DNA of 9,776 nt from Oscillospiraceae bacterium (GCA_019420135.1 JAHZHS010000079.1:1-9776), one strand, 5' to 3'. Counted from the stretch's first letter, positions 1-7,455 are shown. Numbers and translations: made by a program. Notes: generated from the sequence alone by a model not told the origin.

Positions 1-303
1 GCAGAATTCTCCGCCAGGGGCGGACTGTTTATCAGCTATCTGACCCATCCCACCACCGGCGGCGTGACGGCAAGCTTTGCCAGTCTGGGCGACATCATGC
101 TGGCGGAACCGGGGGCGTTGATTGGATTTGCAGGTCCGCGTGTCATTGAACAGACCATCGGTCAGAAACTTCCCGCCGGTTTTCAGCGCAGCGAATTCCA
201 GGAGGAACACGGCTTCGTGGACGACATTGTGCCGCGCAGCGAGATGAAGAAAACACTGGCGCAGCTGCTGCGCCTGCATACCAAAGGGGGACGCCGAGCT
301 TGA
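1..303 (+). CDS. accD: Acetyl-CoA carboxylase carboxyltransferase subunit beta, 3' end only
   Basis: This is the C-terminal 100 residues of AccD; the 5' part, including any zinc-ribbon domain, lies outside the window. AccD and AccA together form the carboxyltransferase that moves CO2 from biotin on AccB to acetyl-CoA, making malonyl-CoA in the cytoplasm. Seen: the frame is open from base 1 and contains the crotonase-fold signature of AccD, with THPTTGGVTASFASLGD followed by AEPGALIGFAGPRVIEQT, and then the QRSEF and HGFVDDIV segments near the C-terminus. It ends with TGA at 301-303. The next gene, accA, follows directly, the usual pairing in Firmicutes. Nothing suggests the visible part is broken. 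The identification is secure, although the full length cannot be judged. Confidence 0.96.
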   Translation, partial: AEFSARGGLFISYLTHPTTGGVTASFASLGDIMLAEPGALIGFAGPRVIEQTIGQKLPAGFQRSEFQEEHGFVDDIVPRSEMKKTLAQLLRLHTKGGRRA

Positions 304-320
304 TTAAGGATATCTTGCGC

Positions 321-1190
321 ATGACCGATGCGCCCCAGGCGGAACTGCGCCGCAAGCAGATCGAGCGCGATCGTGCCGAGCTGCTGGAAAGCTGCACCTC
401 CCTTCACGCGGAGGACAAGGTTTTTCTGGCGCGGCATCCCCATCGCCCCAAGATCGACGACTATATCAACGCTCTCTTCACCGACTTCTTCGTCCAGCGC
501 GGCGACCGTCAGTGCAAGGAGGACGAGAGCATTCTGGGGGGCATTGCCCTGTACAAGGGCCGCCCGGTGACGGTCATCGGACACCGCAAGGGCAATACCC
601 TTGAGGAAAACATGAAATACAATTTCGGCATGCCCGGCCCCGAGGGGTACCGCAAGGCGCTGCGCCTGATGAAGCAGGCTGAGAAATTCGGTCGGCCCAT
701 CATCACTTTCATCGACACGCCGGGGGCCTACCCGGGTATGGAGGCCGAGATGCGGGGCCAGGGCGAGGCCATCGCCCGGAACCTGGCCGAGATGAGCCGT
801 CTTACCGTGCCGGTCATTGCCATCGTCACCGGCGAGGGCAGCAGCGGCGGTGCTTTGGCACTGGGCGTTGCCAACCGGGTGCTCATGTTGGAAAATGCCA
901 TTTACAGTGTGCTCAGTCCCGAAGGATTCGCCAGCATTCTGTGGAAGGACGCCACCCGCCATGCCGAGGCATGCGAGGTCATGAAATTGACGGCTCAGGA
1001 TCTGCTGGGCTTCGGCATCATCGACGAGGTGATTCCCGAACCCATGGGCGGCGCGCAGACCGATCCCAAGAGCCTGTTTGCCTGCCTGGATGTGGTGCTG
1101 GACAAAAATCTCTCCCAACTGTGCAAGATGAGCGAAAACGCGCTGACCAACCAACGGCATAAGAAATTCCGTCAGATGGGCCAGGTGTGA
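321..1190 (+). CDS. accA: Acetyl-CoA carboxylase carboxyltransferase subunit alpha
   Basis: AccA is the partner of AccD in the carboxyltransferase that makes malonyl-CoA. From ATG 321 the protein has 289 residues, near the family's usual 255-325. Seen: a charged helical N-terminus, the RGDRQCKED segment (residues about 60-68), IDTPGAYPG (131-139), the oxyanion-type glycine run GEGSSGGALA (171-180) and SVLSPEGFASILWKD (196-210). All are standard AccA motifs. Two starts are possible. ATG 321 has AAGGA at 306-310, 10 nt upstream. TTG 300 overlaps the accD stop by four bases, adds seven residues and has a weaker AAGGGGG upstream. I prefer ATG 321 for its codon and clean ribosome binding site, but coupling through TTG 300 cannot be excluded. 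fabH begins 23 nt downstream with no terminator between. Confidence 0.96.
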   Translation: MTDAPQAELRRKQIERDRAELLESCTSLHAEDKVFLARHPHRPKIDDYINALFTDFFVQRGDRQCKEDESILGGIALYKGRPVTVIGHRKGNTLEENMKYNFGMPGPEGYRKALRLMKQAEKFGRPIITFIDTPGAYPGMEAEMRGQGEAIARNLAEMSRLTVPVIAIVTGEGSSGGALALGVANRVLMLENAIYSVLSPEGFASILWKDATRHAEACEVMKLTAQDLLGFGIIDEVIPEPMGGAQTDPKSLFACLDVVLDKNLSQLCKMSENALTNQRHKKFRQMGQV

Positions 1191-1201
1191 ACCTGGTCCG
1201 C

Positions 1202-1210
1202 GGAGGAGGA
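1202..1210 (+). promoter_or_regulatory. Ribosome binding site of fabH
   Basis: GGAGGAGGA lies just ahead of ATG 1214. It decides against the in-frame GTG at 1187, which overlaps the accA stop and would add nine residues that are not FabH-like. Confidence 0.85.
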
Positions 1211-1213
1211 ACC

Positions 1214-2170
1214 ATGACAGGATTACAACTGATCGGCACCGGCCGGGCGCTGCCCAAGCGATGTGTCACCAATGATGAGCTGAGTCTGACGGTGGATACC
1301 AGCGACGCCTGGATCTCCGAACGGACGGGTATCCGCAACCGCTATTTCTGTGGGGAGGGGGAGAGCACCGTCACGCTGGCGGCGGCGGCAGCACGCCAGG
1401 CCCTGGAGGACGCGGGCATTGCCCCGGAACAGGTTTCCTGCTGTATCTGCGCCACCGTATCGGGCGACTATGCCACACCCAGCGTTGCCTGCATGGTACA
1501 GGCGGAACTGGGCCTGCCCGAGGACATCCCCGTGCTGGACGTCAACGCGGCCTGCTCCGGGTTTCTTTACGGCACCGTCACGGCGGCGGGCCTTCTGGAA
1601 AACTGCGGCGGCGACTATGCACTGGTCGTGGGCTGTGAGCAGCTCTCCCGCCTGATGGATATGACCGACCGCAGCACCTGTGTGCTGTTTGGCGACGGCG
1701 CCGGCGCAGCGGTATATCGCAAAGATCCGGGCAAGTCGCTGGCATCCTGCCTGGGCGCCCGGGGCAGCAAGGCGATCATCGCCCAGGGCCCCGGCCCTGA
1801 GATCAGCAAGATCGGCATGGACGGCCGGGCGGTGTTCCGATTTGCGGTGGAAGCAATCCCGCACTGCCTGCATGAGACGCTTGGCAAAGCGGGGAAGACG
1901 CTGGATGAGGTGGACTGGGTGGTCTGTCATCAGGCAAACGCCCGCATCATTGACCACTGTGTCAAGAAGCTGGGCGCTCCGCCCGAAAAGTTCTATAAAA
2001 ATATTGACCGTTACGGCAATACCAGTGCCGCCAGCATTCCCATGGCCCTGCGCGATATGCGCGAGGCAGGGCTGCTCAAAGACGGCCAGACGGTTTTGTG
2101 CATCGGTTTCGGCGGCGGCCTGACCTGGGCCGGGGTGCTGCTGACCGTATCCATGGGGGAAAACAAATGA
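1214..2170 (+). CDS. fabH: Beta-ketoacyl-ACP synthase III
   Basis: FabH starts fatty acid chains by condensing a short acyl-CoA primer with malonyl-ACP. The 318-residue length is typical. Seen: the thiolase-fold N-terminus with WISERTGIRNR (residues 33-43), the catalytic cysteine Cys114 in NAACSGF, His239 in CHQAN and Asn269 in YGNTSAAS. This gives the complete Cys-His-Asn triad of FabH in the expected order and spacing. The C-terminal IGFGGGLTWAGVLL segment is also characteristic. Start ATG 1214 is fixed by the strong binding site at 1202-1210. The stop overlaps the fabK start by ATGA, pointing to translational coupling. Whether it prefers acetyl-CoA or branched primers cannot be read from the sequence. 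In many Firmicutes acpP follows fabH; here fabK does. Confidence 0.97.
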   Translation: MTGLQLIGTGRALPKRCVTNDELSLTVDTSDAWISERTGIRNRYFCGEGESTVTLAAAAARQALEDAGIAPEQVSCCICATVSGDYATPSVACMVQAELGLPEDIPVLDVNAACSGFLYGTVTAAGLLENCGGDYALVVGCEQLSRLMDMTDRSTCVLFGDGAGAAVYRKDPGKSLASCLGARGSKAIIAQGPGPEISKIGMDGRAVFRFAVEAIPHCLHETLGKAGKTLDEVDWVVCHQANARIIDHCVKKLGAPPEKFYKNIDRYGNTSAASIPMALRDMREAGLLKDGQTVLCIGFGGGLTWAGVLLTVSMGENK

Positions 2171-3111
2171 AACTGCTCAATGAGATCCTCGGAACCAAAT
2201 ATCCCATCATCCAGGGCGGCATGGCTAACATTGCCACCGGTGAGTTTGCCGCGGCCTGCTCCAATGCAGGGGCCCTGGGCATCATCGGCGCGGGCGGCGT
2301 CCGCAGTGCCGATGACCTGCGTAGCCATATCCGCCGCTGCCGGGAACTGACCGACAAGCCTTTCGGCGTCAACATCATGCTCATGCACCCCTGCGCCGAC
2401 GAGTTTGCCCAGGTGGTGGCGGAGGAACACGTTCCCGTAGTCACCACCGGCGCCGGCAATCCCGGCAAGTATGTTGCCAAGTGGAAGGAAGCCGGTATCA
2501 TCATTATCCCTGTGGTAGCTGCGGCGGTGCTGGCAAAGCACCTGGCCAAGTCGGGAGTGGATGCCATCATTGCTGAGGGCACCGAGAGCGGCGGCCATGT
2601 GGGCGAGATGACCACCATGGCCCTGGTCCCTCAGGTGGTGGACGCAGTGGATCTGCCGGTCATCGCGGCGGGCGGCATTGCGGATGGCCGTCAGATGGCG
2701 GCAGCCCTGGCACTGGGCGCCTGCGGCGTTCAGGTGGGCACCTGTCTGCTGGCCAGCACTGAGTGCCCCATCCATGAAAACTACAAGGCCGCCCTGCTCA
2801 AGGCCAAGGACAGCGATACCATCGTCACCGGCCGCATCGGCGGCACCCCGGTGCGAGTGCTGAAAAACCGCATGAGCCGGGAATACGTCCGCCGGGAAAA
2901 AGCGGGTGCCGACAAGATGGAACTGGAACAGTATACCCTGGGCAGCCTGCGCCGCGCCGTGTTTGACGGCGACACCGATACCGGCAGCCTGATGGCGGGC
3001 CAGGTCAGCGGCATGCTCCATGAGATCCGCCCGGCGGCGGAAATTCTGGAGGAGCTCTGGACAGGGGCGCAGCATCGCATCGCTGAGATCCAGAGCCTTG
3101 GGCAGGCCTGA
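2167..3111 (+). CDS. fabK: Enoyl-ACP reductase II, FMN-dependent
   Basis: FabK reduces trans-2-enoyl-ACP to acyl-ACP, the last step of each elongation cycle, using NAD(P)H and FMN. The 314-residue protein matches the family in length. It belongs to the nitronate monooxygenase/2-nitropropane dioxygenase-like TIM-barrel group. Seen: PIIQGGMA near the N-terminus (residues 13-20), the glycine-rich GTESGGHVGEM (138-148) with His144 at the position of the FabK active-site histidine, VIAAGGIADG (165-174) and the phosphate-binding VGTCLLASTEC (190-200). A nitronate monooxygenase would look similar, but the position inside a FASII operon and the GTESGGH motif settle FabK. Known of the family: FabK is structurally unrelated to FabI and insensitive to triclosan. 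ATG 2167 overlaps the fabH stop, and GGGGGA just upstream serves as binding site. Confidence 0.96.
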   Translation: MKLLNEILGTKYPIIQGGMANIATGEFAAACSNAGALGIIGAGGVRSADDLRSHIRRCRELTDKPFGVNIMLMHPCADEFAQVVAEEHVPVVTTGAGNPGKYVAKWKEAGIIIIPVVAAAVLAKHLAKSGVDAIIAEGTESGGHVGEMTTMALVPQVVDAVDLPVIAAGGIADGRQMAAALALGACGVQVGTCLLASTECPIHENYKAALLKAKDSDTIVTGRIGGTPVRVLKNRMSREYVRREKAGADKMELEQYTLGSLRRAVFDGDTDTGSLMAGQVSGMLHEIRPAAEILEELWTGAQHRIAEIQSLGQA

Positions 3112-3129
3112 GCAACAGGAGGAATTTCG

Positions 3130-4071
3130 ATGAAACTCGCATTTTTGTACGCAGGCCAGGGCAGCCAGCATGCCGGCATGGGCCGCGATCTCTACGAGAG
3201 CAATGCCGACTTCCGCACGGCTTTCGACGCAGCCAGCCTGGATTTTGACCTGAAATCTGTCTGCTTCGACGATCCCGACGGTGTCATCAACCAGACCCAG
3301 TATACCCAGCCCTGTATGGTTGCCTTTGCGGCGGGAGTCACTGCAGCACTGTACGCGGCGGGTGTCCGCCCTGAGTATGTGGCGGGACTTTCCCTGGGGG
3401 AGTATTCCGCCCTGCAGGCGGCAGGCGTCTTTGACGCAGCCACTGCGGTGGAACTGGCAGCCTTCCGGGGCAAGGCCATGGCCAAGGCGGCCGAGGGCAT
3501 CGACTGCGGCATGACCGCCGTTCTGGCTCTCGACCGGGACAAGCTGCAGGCCTGCTGCGACGAGGCCTCCGCCCTGGGTGTGGTGCAGATCTGCAACTAC
3601 AACTGCCCCGGCCAGCTGGTCATCGGCGGCGAGAAGGCCGCCGTCGACCGTGCGGCGGAACTGGCCAAGGCGGCGGGCGCCAAGCGCTGCCTGCCCCTCA
3701 AGGTCAGCGGGCCTTTCCATACCAGTCTGATGCACCCGGCGGGGGATGCCCTTCAGGAAAAATTCCTCACCGTCACCTTCGGCAAGATGCAGATTCCCGT
3801 TTTGTTCAACTGCCTGGGCGGTGAAAAGGCCGCGGAGGATTCCATTACCGACCTGCTGGTCCGCCAGGTTCAGAGCAGCGTTTTCATGGAGGATACCATC
3901 CGCCGACTGGGCGAGCTGGGGGTGGATACCATCGTGGAGATCGGCCCCGGCCGCGCCCTGTCCGGCTTTGTCAAAAAGACGCTGGGCACCTCGGTGCGCT
4001 GCCTGCCGGTGGAGACCGCCCAGGAACTGGCCGCCGCGGTGGCGGAGCTGAAAGGGGAGGCCCAAGCATGA
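3130..4071 (+). CDS. fabD: Malonyl-CoA:ACP transacylase
   Basis: FabD transfers malonyl from CoA to the phosphopantetheine arm of ACP, supplying every FabH and FabF condensation. It has 313 residues, typical for the family. Seen: the oxyanion-hole GQGSQ (residues 9-13), the nucleophile Ser88 in GLSLGEYSAL, Arg113 in AFRGKAM, which holds the malonyl carboxylate, the NCPGQ segment (158-162) and catalytic His197 in GPFHTSLM. All residues needed for activity are present. AGGAGG at 3117-3122 sits seven bases before ATG 3130. The stop overlaps the fabG start by ATGA. The visible order fabK-fabD-fabG-fabF is the standard one for Firmicute FASII clusters. Confidence 0.97.
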   Translation: MKLAFLYAGQGSQHAGMGRDLYESNADFRTAFDAASLDFDLKSVCFDDPDGVINQTQYTQPCMVAFAAGVTAALYAAGVRPEYVAGLSLGEYSALQAAGVFDAATAVELAAFRGKAMAKAAEGIDCGMTAVLALDRDKLQACCDEASALGVVQICNYNCPGQLVIGGEKAAVDRAAELAKAAGAKRCLPLKVSGPFHTSLMHPAGDALQEKFLTVTFGKMQIPVLFNCLGGEKAAEDSITDLLVRQVQSSVFMEDTIRRLGELGVDTIVEIGPGRALSGFVKKTLGTSVRCLPVETAQELAAAVAELKGEAQA

Positions 4072-4823
4072 AAGAAACCATGACACCTGACCGCCGCATT
4101 GCCGTCGTCACCGGCGGCAGCCGCGGCATCGGCCGCGCCGTCTGCGTACGGCTGGCAAAGGCGGGCTATGACATCTGCCTCAACTATGCAGGCAACGCCG
4201 GGGCTGCTGAGGAGACTGCTGCTCTCTGCCGGGAGGCAGGAGCGAAGGTCCTGACCGTCCAGGCCGATGTCTCCACCGCCCAGGGCTGTACGGATCTGTT
4301 CGATGCAGTGAAAAAGGAATTCGGCCGGGTGGATGTCCTTGTCAACAACGCGGGCATCACCCGGGACGGCCTGCTGCTTCGCATGAGCGAGGCCGACTAC
4401 GACGCGGTGCTGGATACCAACCTCAAAGGCGCGGTGTTCTGCTGCAAGGCAGCCTCCCGCATGATGATCCACCAGCGCTACGGCCGTATTGTCAATATGT
4501 CCAGCGTGGTGGGCCTGCGGGGCAATGCAGGCCAGGTCAACTACGCGGCCAGCAAGGCTGGTCTGATCGGCGTGACCAAGAGCCTGGCCAAGGAACTTGC
4601 CTCCCGCGGAGTCACCGTCAATGCGGTGGCTCCCGGCTTTGTGGCCACCGAGATGACCGACGCCATGCCGGAGGCAGCCCGCACGGCGGTACTGGCCACC
4701 ATCCCGGCGGGCCGCATGGCCGACCCGGACGACATTGCCCGGGCGGTGGAGTTCTTTGCTGCCGAGGGCAGTTCCTACATTACCGGACAGGTGCTGTGTG
4801 TGGACGGCGGCATGGCCGTCTGA
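4068..4823 (+). CDS. fabG: 3-oxoacyl-ACP reductase (NADPH)
   Basis: FabG reduces beta-ketoacyl-ACP to (R)-3-hydroxyacyl-ACP. It is a 251-residue short-chain dehydrogenase/reductase with a Rossmann fold. Seen: the cofactor motif TGGSRGIG (residues 15-22), NNAG (93-96) and the complete catalytic set Asn118, Ser146, Tyr159 and Lys163 in the YxxxK arrangement. The C-terminus has the FabG-like GQVLCVDGGMAV. The arginine in GSRGIG fits NADPH preference. ATG 4068 overlaps the fabD stop and is preceded by GGGGAGG at a suitable distance; ATG 4080 is a weaker alternative. Short-chain dehydrogenases have many functions, but the operon position between fabD and fabF makes FabG nearly certain. Confidence 0.96.
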   Translation: MKETMTPDRRIAVVTGGSRGIGRAVCVRLAKAGYDICLNYAGNAGAAEETAALCREAGAKVLTVQADVSTAQGCTDLFDAVKKEFGRVDVLVNNAGITRDGLLLRMSEADYDAVLDTNLKGAVFCCKAASRMMIHQRYGRIVNMSSVVGLRGNAGQVNYAASKAGLIGVTKSLAKELASRGVTVNAVAPGFVATEMTDAMPEAARTAVLATIPAGRMADPDDIARAVEFFAAEGSSYITGQVLCVDGGMAV

Positions 4824-4838
4824 CCCGGCACAAGAAAT

Positions 4839-4844
4839 AAGGAG
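4839..4844 (+). promoter_or_regulatory. Ribosome binding site of fabF
   Basis: AAGGAG lies seven bases before ATG 4852. It fixes the fabF start in the 28-nt gap after fabG. The reading frame stays open for another 117 bases upstream inside fabG, but that extension does not resemble FabF. Confidence 0.85.
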
Positions 4845-4851
4845 TACAGTT

Positions 4852-6099
4852 ATGGACAAGCGCAGAGTTGTTGTCACCGGCCTGGGCACAGTAAATCCCA
4901 TCGGCCACAACACCGCCGAGACCTGGGCCGCCGCCAAGGCGGGTACCTGCGGCATCGGCCCCATCACGCTGTTTGACGCCAGCGGGTTCAAGGTACATCT
5001 GGCAGGGGAAGTCAAGGACTTCGACCCTCAGCCGGTCATTGAGCGCCGGGACGCCAAAAAGATGGCCCGGTTCACTCAGTTTGCCGTCTACGCGGCGGCG
5101 GAGGCCCTGGCGGACAGCGGCCTTTCCGTGGATCCCGATTCCCCGGAAGCTGCCCGCTGCGGCGTGATCGTCTCCAGCGGCATCGGAGGCCTGCCCGTCA
5201 TCGAGGAGGAACACTCCCGCGGTCTGCAGAAAGGCTTCGAGCGGGTCAGCCCCTTCTTTGTCCCCATGACCATCGCCAACATGGCGGCGGCGCAGATCGC
5301 CATCCGCACCGGCTTCAAGGGCATGTGCACCTGCCCGGTCACGGCTTGCGCGGGCGGCACCAACGCAGTGGGCGATGCCTTTCACCGCATCCGCGACGGC
5401 TACGAGGATGTCATGCTCTGCGGCGGTGCCGAAAGCTGCATCAGTGAGCTTGGCATCGGTGGTTTTTCCAGCATGAAAGCCCTCTGCACTGCCGAGGACC
5501 CCGCCTGTGCCAGTGTGCCTTTTGACGCCCGCCGTTCCGGTTTTGTCATGGGTGAGGGCGGCGGCGTCCTGGTTCTGGAGGAGCTGGAACACGCCAAGGC
5601 CCGCGGAGCAAAGATCTACGCCGAGATGATCGGCTACGGGACCAACTGCGACGCCTACCATATCACCGCCCCGGCACCCCAGGGCGCAGGCGGCGCTGCC
5701 TGCATGACTCTGGCCATTCAGGATGCGGGCATCCGGCCGGAGGACGTGGATTACATCAACGCCCACGGTACCTCCACCCATATGAACGACTCCTGCGAGA
5801 CCGCCGCCATCAAGACAGCGTTCGGTGACTGGGCACACAAGCTGTGTGTTTCCAGCACCAAGTCCATGACCGGACACTTGCTGGGCGGTGCCGGCGGTGT
5901 GGAGGCTGTGCTCACCGTCATGGCGCTGCACGACGGCTTTGTCCCCGCCACCATCCACTATGAACAGCCCGACCCCGAGTGCGACCTGGACTATGTGCCC
6001 AACACCGGCCGGGAGATGCCCCTGCGCTGTGCCATGAGCAACAGCCTGGGCTTTGGCGGTCACAATGCCTGCATTGCGCTGCGCAAATGGGAGGGGTAA
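4852..6099 (+). CDS. fabF: Beta-ketoacyl-ACP synthase II
   Basis: FabF elongates acyl-ACP by decarboxylative condensation with malonyl-ACP. The 415-residue length is normal. Seen: N-terminal RRVVVTGLGTVNPIG, the nucleophile Cys166 in TACAGGTNAV, His305 in NAHGTST, His342 in MTGHLLGGAGG and the C-terminal gatekeeper loop SNSLGFGGHNA (residues 396-406). The Cys-His-His triad is complete. Residues after HGTST are HMND, where E. coli-type enzymes have PLGD. I take this as a lineage variant, not a defect. It is the only elongating synthase visible; in several Clostridia one FabF does the work of both FabB and FabF, and that may apply here. fabZ follows after three bases, whereas many related clusters place accB between them. 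Confidence 0.97.
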   Translation: MDKRRVVVTGLGTVNPIGHNTAETWAAAKAGTCGIGPITLFDASGFKVHLAGEVKDFDPQPVIERRDAKKMARFTQFAVYAAAEALADSGLSVDPDSPEAARCGVIVSSGIGGLPVIEEEHSRGLQKGFERVSPFFVPMTIANMAAAQIAIRTGFKGMCTCPVTACAGGTNAVGDAFHRIRDGYEDVMLCGGAESCISELGIGGFSSMKALCTAEDPACASVPFDARRSGFVMGEGGGVLVLEELEHAKARGAKIYAEMIGYGTNCDAYHITAPAPQGAGGAACMTLAIQDAGIRPEDVDYINAHGTSTHMNDSCETAAIKTAFGDWAHKLCVSSTKSMTGHLLGGAGGVEAVLTVMALHDGFVPATIHYEQPDPECDLDYVPNTGREMPLRCAMSNSLGFGGHNACIALRKWEG

Positions 6100-6102
6100 G
6101 TC

Positions 6103-6597
6103 ATGAATTATGAGAGTATGATTCCCGACCTTCCCCGGGAGAATGCCAACGCCCTGACCTGTGATGAGATCGCCAGGATCCTGCCCCACCGCTATCCCTT
6201 TGCCCTGGTGGACCGCATTCTCGACATGGAGCCCGGCCAGTGGGCGGTGGGCCGCAAGTGCGTCAGCGGCAACGAGGCCTTTTTCTGCGGCCATTTCCCC
6301 GAGTACAAGGTCATGCCCGGTGTGCTGATTCTGGAAGCTATGGCCCAGGTGGGAGCCGTGGCGCTGCTCTGCCAGCCGGAAAACCGGGGCAAACTGGCCT
6401 TCTTCGGCGGCGTCAAGAATGCCCGCTTCAAGTATCAGGTCACCCCCGGCGATGTGCTGGAACTCCGCTGCGAGATCGTGCGCCGGGTGGGTCCGGTGGG
6501 CTATGGCATGGCCCGGGCTTTTGTGGACGGCAAGCTGGCCGCCCAGGCCGAGCTGACCTTTGCCCTCAGCGCACCCAAGGCGGACAACGCTGAGTGA
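6103..6597 (+). CDS. fabZ: 3-hydroxyacyl-ACP dehydratase
   Basis: FabZ dehydrates (R)-3-hydroxyacyl-ACP to trans-2-enoyl-ACP, the substrate of FabK. It is a 164-residue hot-dog-fold protein, slightly longer than the usual 140-150 because of extra residues at both ends. Seen: LPHRYPFALVDRI (about residues 27-39), catalytic His64 in FFCGHFPEYKVMPG and catalytic Glu78 in VLILEAMAQ. FKYQVTPGD in the second half is also typical. No FabA-like features were noted. The binding site GGAGGGG overlaps the fabF 3' end a few bases ahead of ATG 6103, so fabZ is probably coupled to fabF. It is the last gene of the operon; a hairpin terminator follows 22 nt after the stop. Confidence 0.96.
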   Translation: MNYESMIPDLPRENANALTCDEIARILPHRYPFALVDRILDMEPGQWAVGRKCVSGNEAFFCGHFPEYKVMPGVLILEAMAQVGAVALLCQPENRGKLAFFGGVKNARFKYQVTPGDVLELRCEIVRRVGPVGYGMARAFVDGKLAAQAELTFALSAPKADNAE

Positions 6598-6619
6598 CGG
6601 ACTTCCATATGAATCATTG

Positions 6620-6669
6620 AAAAGCGGACCTTCCCGCCACATCTTCATGGCAGGGAAAGGTCCGCTTTT
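6620..6669. terminator. Bidirectional intrinsic terminator between fabZ and methyltransferase gene
   Basis: The left arm begins AAAAGCGGACC and the right arm ends GGTCCGCTTTT, giving an 11-bp perfect outer stem. Imperfect inner pairing follows (TTCCCGCC with GGCAGGGAA, one bulge). The flanking A-run and T-run give a U-tract on either strand, though only four bases long. It lies between two convergent genes and can end both transcripts. Confidence 0.85.
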
Positions 6670-6705
6670 GGTATCCCGGAAAAGTTCGTTGGATTCAGAA
6701 ACAGC

Positions 6706-7323
6706 TCACTTTTTCAGCGTCAGAAGCCCTGAACAGTAGGAAAACGGCTCAAATTGCATGGTCGGGAAACTGGATTTCAGCTCGTCAAAGACAAAATAAA
6801 TCTCGTCGTCATCCCAGTTGTCGCCGGCCTCGGCCCGGCAGGCTTCCAGCTCCCGGCGGGTGGCAAAGGCTACATCCCCGATGTACAGGCAACCGCCTTC
6901 CCGCAGACAGGACAGCAGATCATGAAGAAAAGGAACCTTTTGTGCATCGGTGAGATGGTGCAGGGAATAGGTGGCCAGAATGGCGTCGTAGCGGTTTTGG
7001 CGCAGTGGGGCGGCTAGCCCTTTGGAAAAATCCCCCTGGACCAGGATGGCCTCCGGCATTTTCTGCTGTGCCAGCCCGATCATGGCGGAGGAAAAGTCCT
7101 GCCCGAAGATCCGGCATCCCTGTTCGTACAGCCGGGCAGTCAGAACACCTGTGCCAAACCCGATATCCAGAATATCCCGCCCCGGCGCACTCAGTACCCG
7201 GCGGAAAATCTCATTCATAATGTCCTGATACCCGGCAAAGGGGTAGCGGTTGTTCTCGTCGGAACGGCGGACGCTGCCGTCGTATTCCTGCGCCCAAAGA
7301 TTGAAACCCTGATTGTCCAGCAT
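6706..7323 (-). CDS. Class I SAM-dependent methyltransferase, substrate unknown
   Basis: This 205-residue protein has the Rossmann methyltransferase fold. Seen: the SAM-binding motif ILDIGFGTG (residues 51-59), an acidic post-I position in FGQD (Asp76), GDF (97-99) and motif-IV-like ATYSLHHL (117-124), followed by LREGGCLYIGD (140-150). The N-terminus, with WAQEYD and ENNRYPFAGY, resembles the small methyltransferases that include Bacillus YrrT; that is family recall, not a search. No feature reveals the substrate, so no gene symbol is given. The ATG at 7321-7323 has AAGGAG at 7331-7336 with a seven-base spacer. It is transcribed alone, convergent with the fatty acid operon, from a promoter at 7351-7379, and shares the hairpin at 6620-6669. 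Its sequence is somewhat less GC-rich than the fab genes. Confidence 0.85.
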   Translation of the reverse strand: MLDNQGFNLWAQEYDGSVRRSDENNRYPFAGYQDIMNEIFRRVLSAPGRDILDIGFGTGVLTARLYEQGCRIFGQDFSSAMIGLAQQKMPEAILVQGDFSKGLAAPLRQNRYDAILATYSLHHLTDAQKVPFLHDLLSCLREGGCLYIGDVAFATRRELEACRAEAGDNWDDDEIYFVFDELKSSFPTMQFEPFSYCSGLLTLKK

Positions 7324-7350
7324 GGGAAAACTCCTTGCATTTTTGCAGGT

Positions 7351-7379
7351 ATTCTACCATATCCGGGCAGCCCGGTAAA
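7351..7379 (-). promoter_or_regulatory. Predicted sigma-70-type promoter of the methyltransferase gene
   Basis: On the - strand, TTTACC (7374-7379) and TAGAAT (7351-7356) are separated by 17 bases. They match the consensus at 4 of 6 and 5 of 6 positions. The -10 lies about 28 bases before the ATG, leaving room for a short leader with the AAGGAG site. Confidence 0.6.
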
Positions 7380-7420
7380 GGCACTGATAAAATCCAATAT
7401 CCCACCTGAAACAATGCCGA

Positions 7421-7455
7421 TACAAAAACACGGCGGCCCGCAAGGGCAGCCGTGT
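7421..7455 (-). terminator. Intrinsic terminator downstream of the DUF378 gene
   Basis: ACACGGC (7428-7434) pairs with GCCGTGT (7449-7455). After one mismatch, GCCC (7436-7439) pairs with GGGC (7444-7447) around a four-base loop. Read on the - strand the stem runs into TTTTTGTA, a good U-tract. It ends the - strand operon about 77 nt after the DUF378 stop and before the methyltransferase promoter. Confidence 0.85.

Noticed and set aside
183..1160. A 325-codon frame antisense to accA
   Set aside because: Low-complexity composition, no recognisable domain, and it runs opposite an intact accA.
1187..1213. GTG 1187 as the fabH start
   Set aside because: The added residues contain the translated ribosome binding site and do not match FabH N-termini. 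ATG 1214 has an ideal site.
2011..4086. A very long open frame antisense to fabK and fabD (691 codons)
   Set aside because: It mirrors the codon bias of GC-rich genes. Its sequence is rich in His, Gly and Gln with no domain, and the + strand genes are complete with intact active sites.
4780..6648. A 622-codon open frame antisense to fabF and fabZ
   Set aside because: Same cause: the + strand carries full, motif-complete fabF and fabZ, and the antisense product resembles no protein family.
7005..7228. Short open frames opposite the methyltransferase gene as small genes
   Set aside because: They overlap the methyltransferase fully, have no good binding sites and look like translated antisense of its conserved motifs.
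7436..7447. Short GC-rich repeats near 7430-7530 as a CRISPR or REP element
   Set aside because: They are hairpin arms occurring once each, without regular spacing or copies elsewhere in the window; the last is an ordinary terminator.
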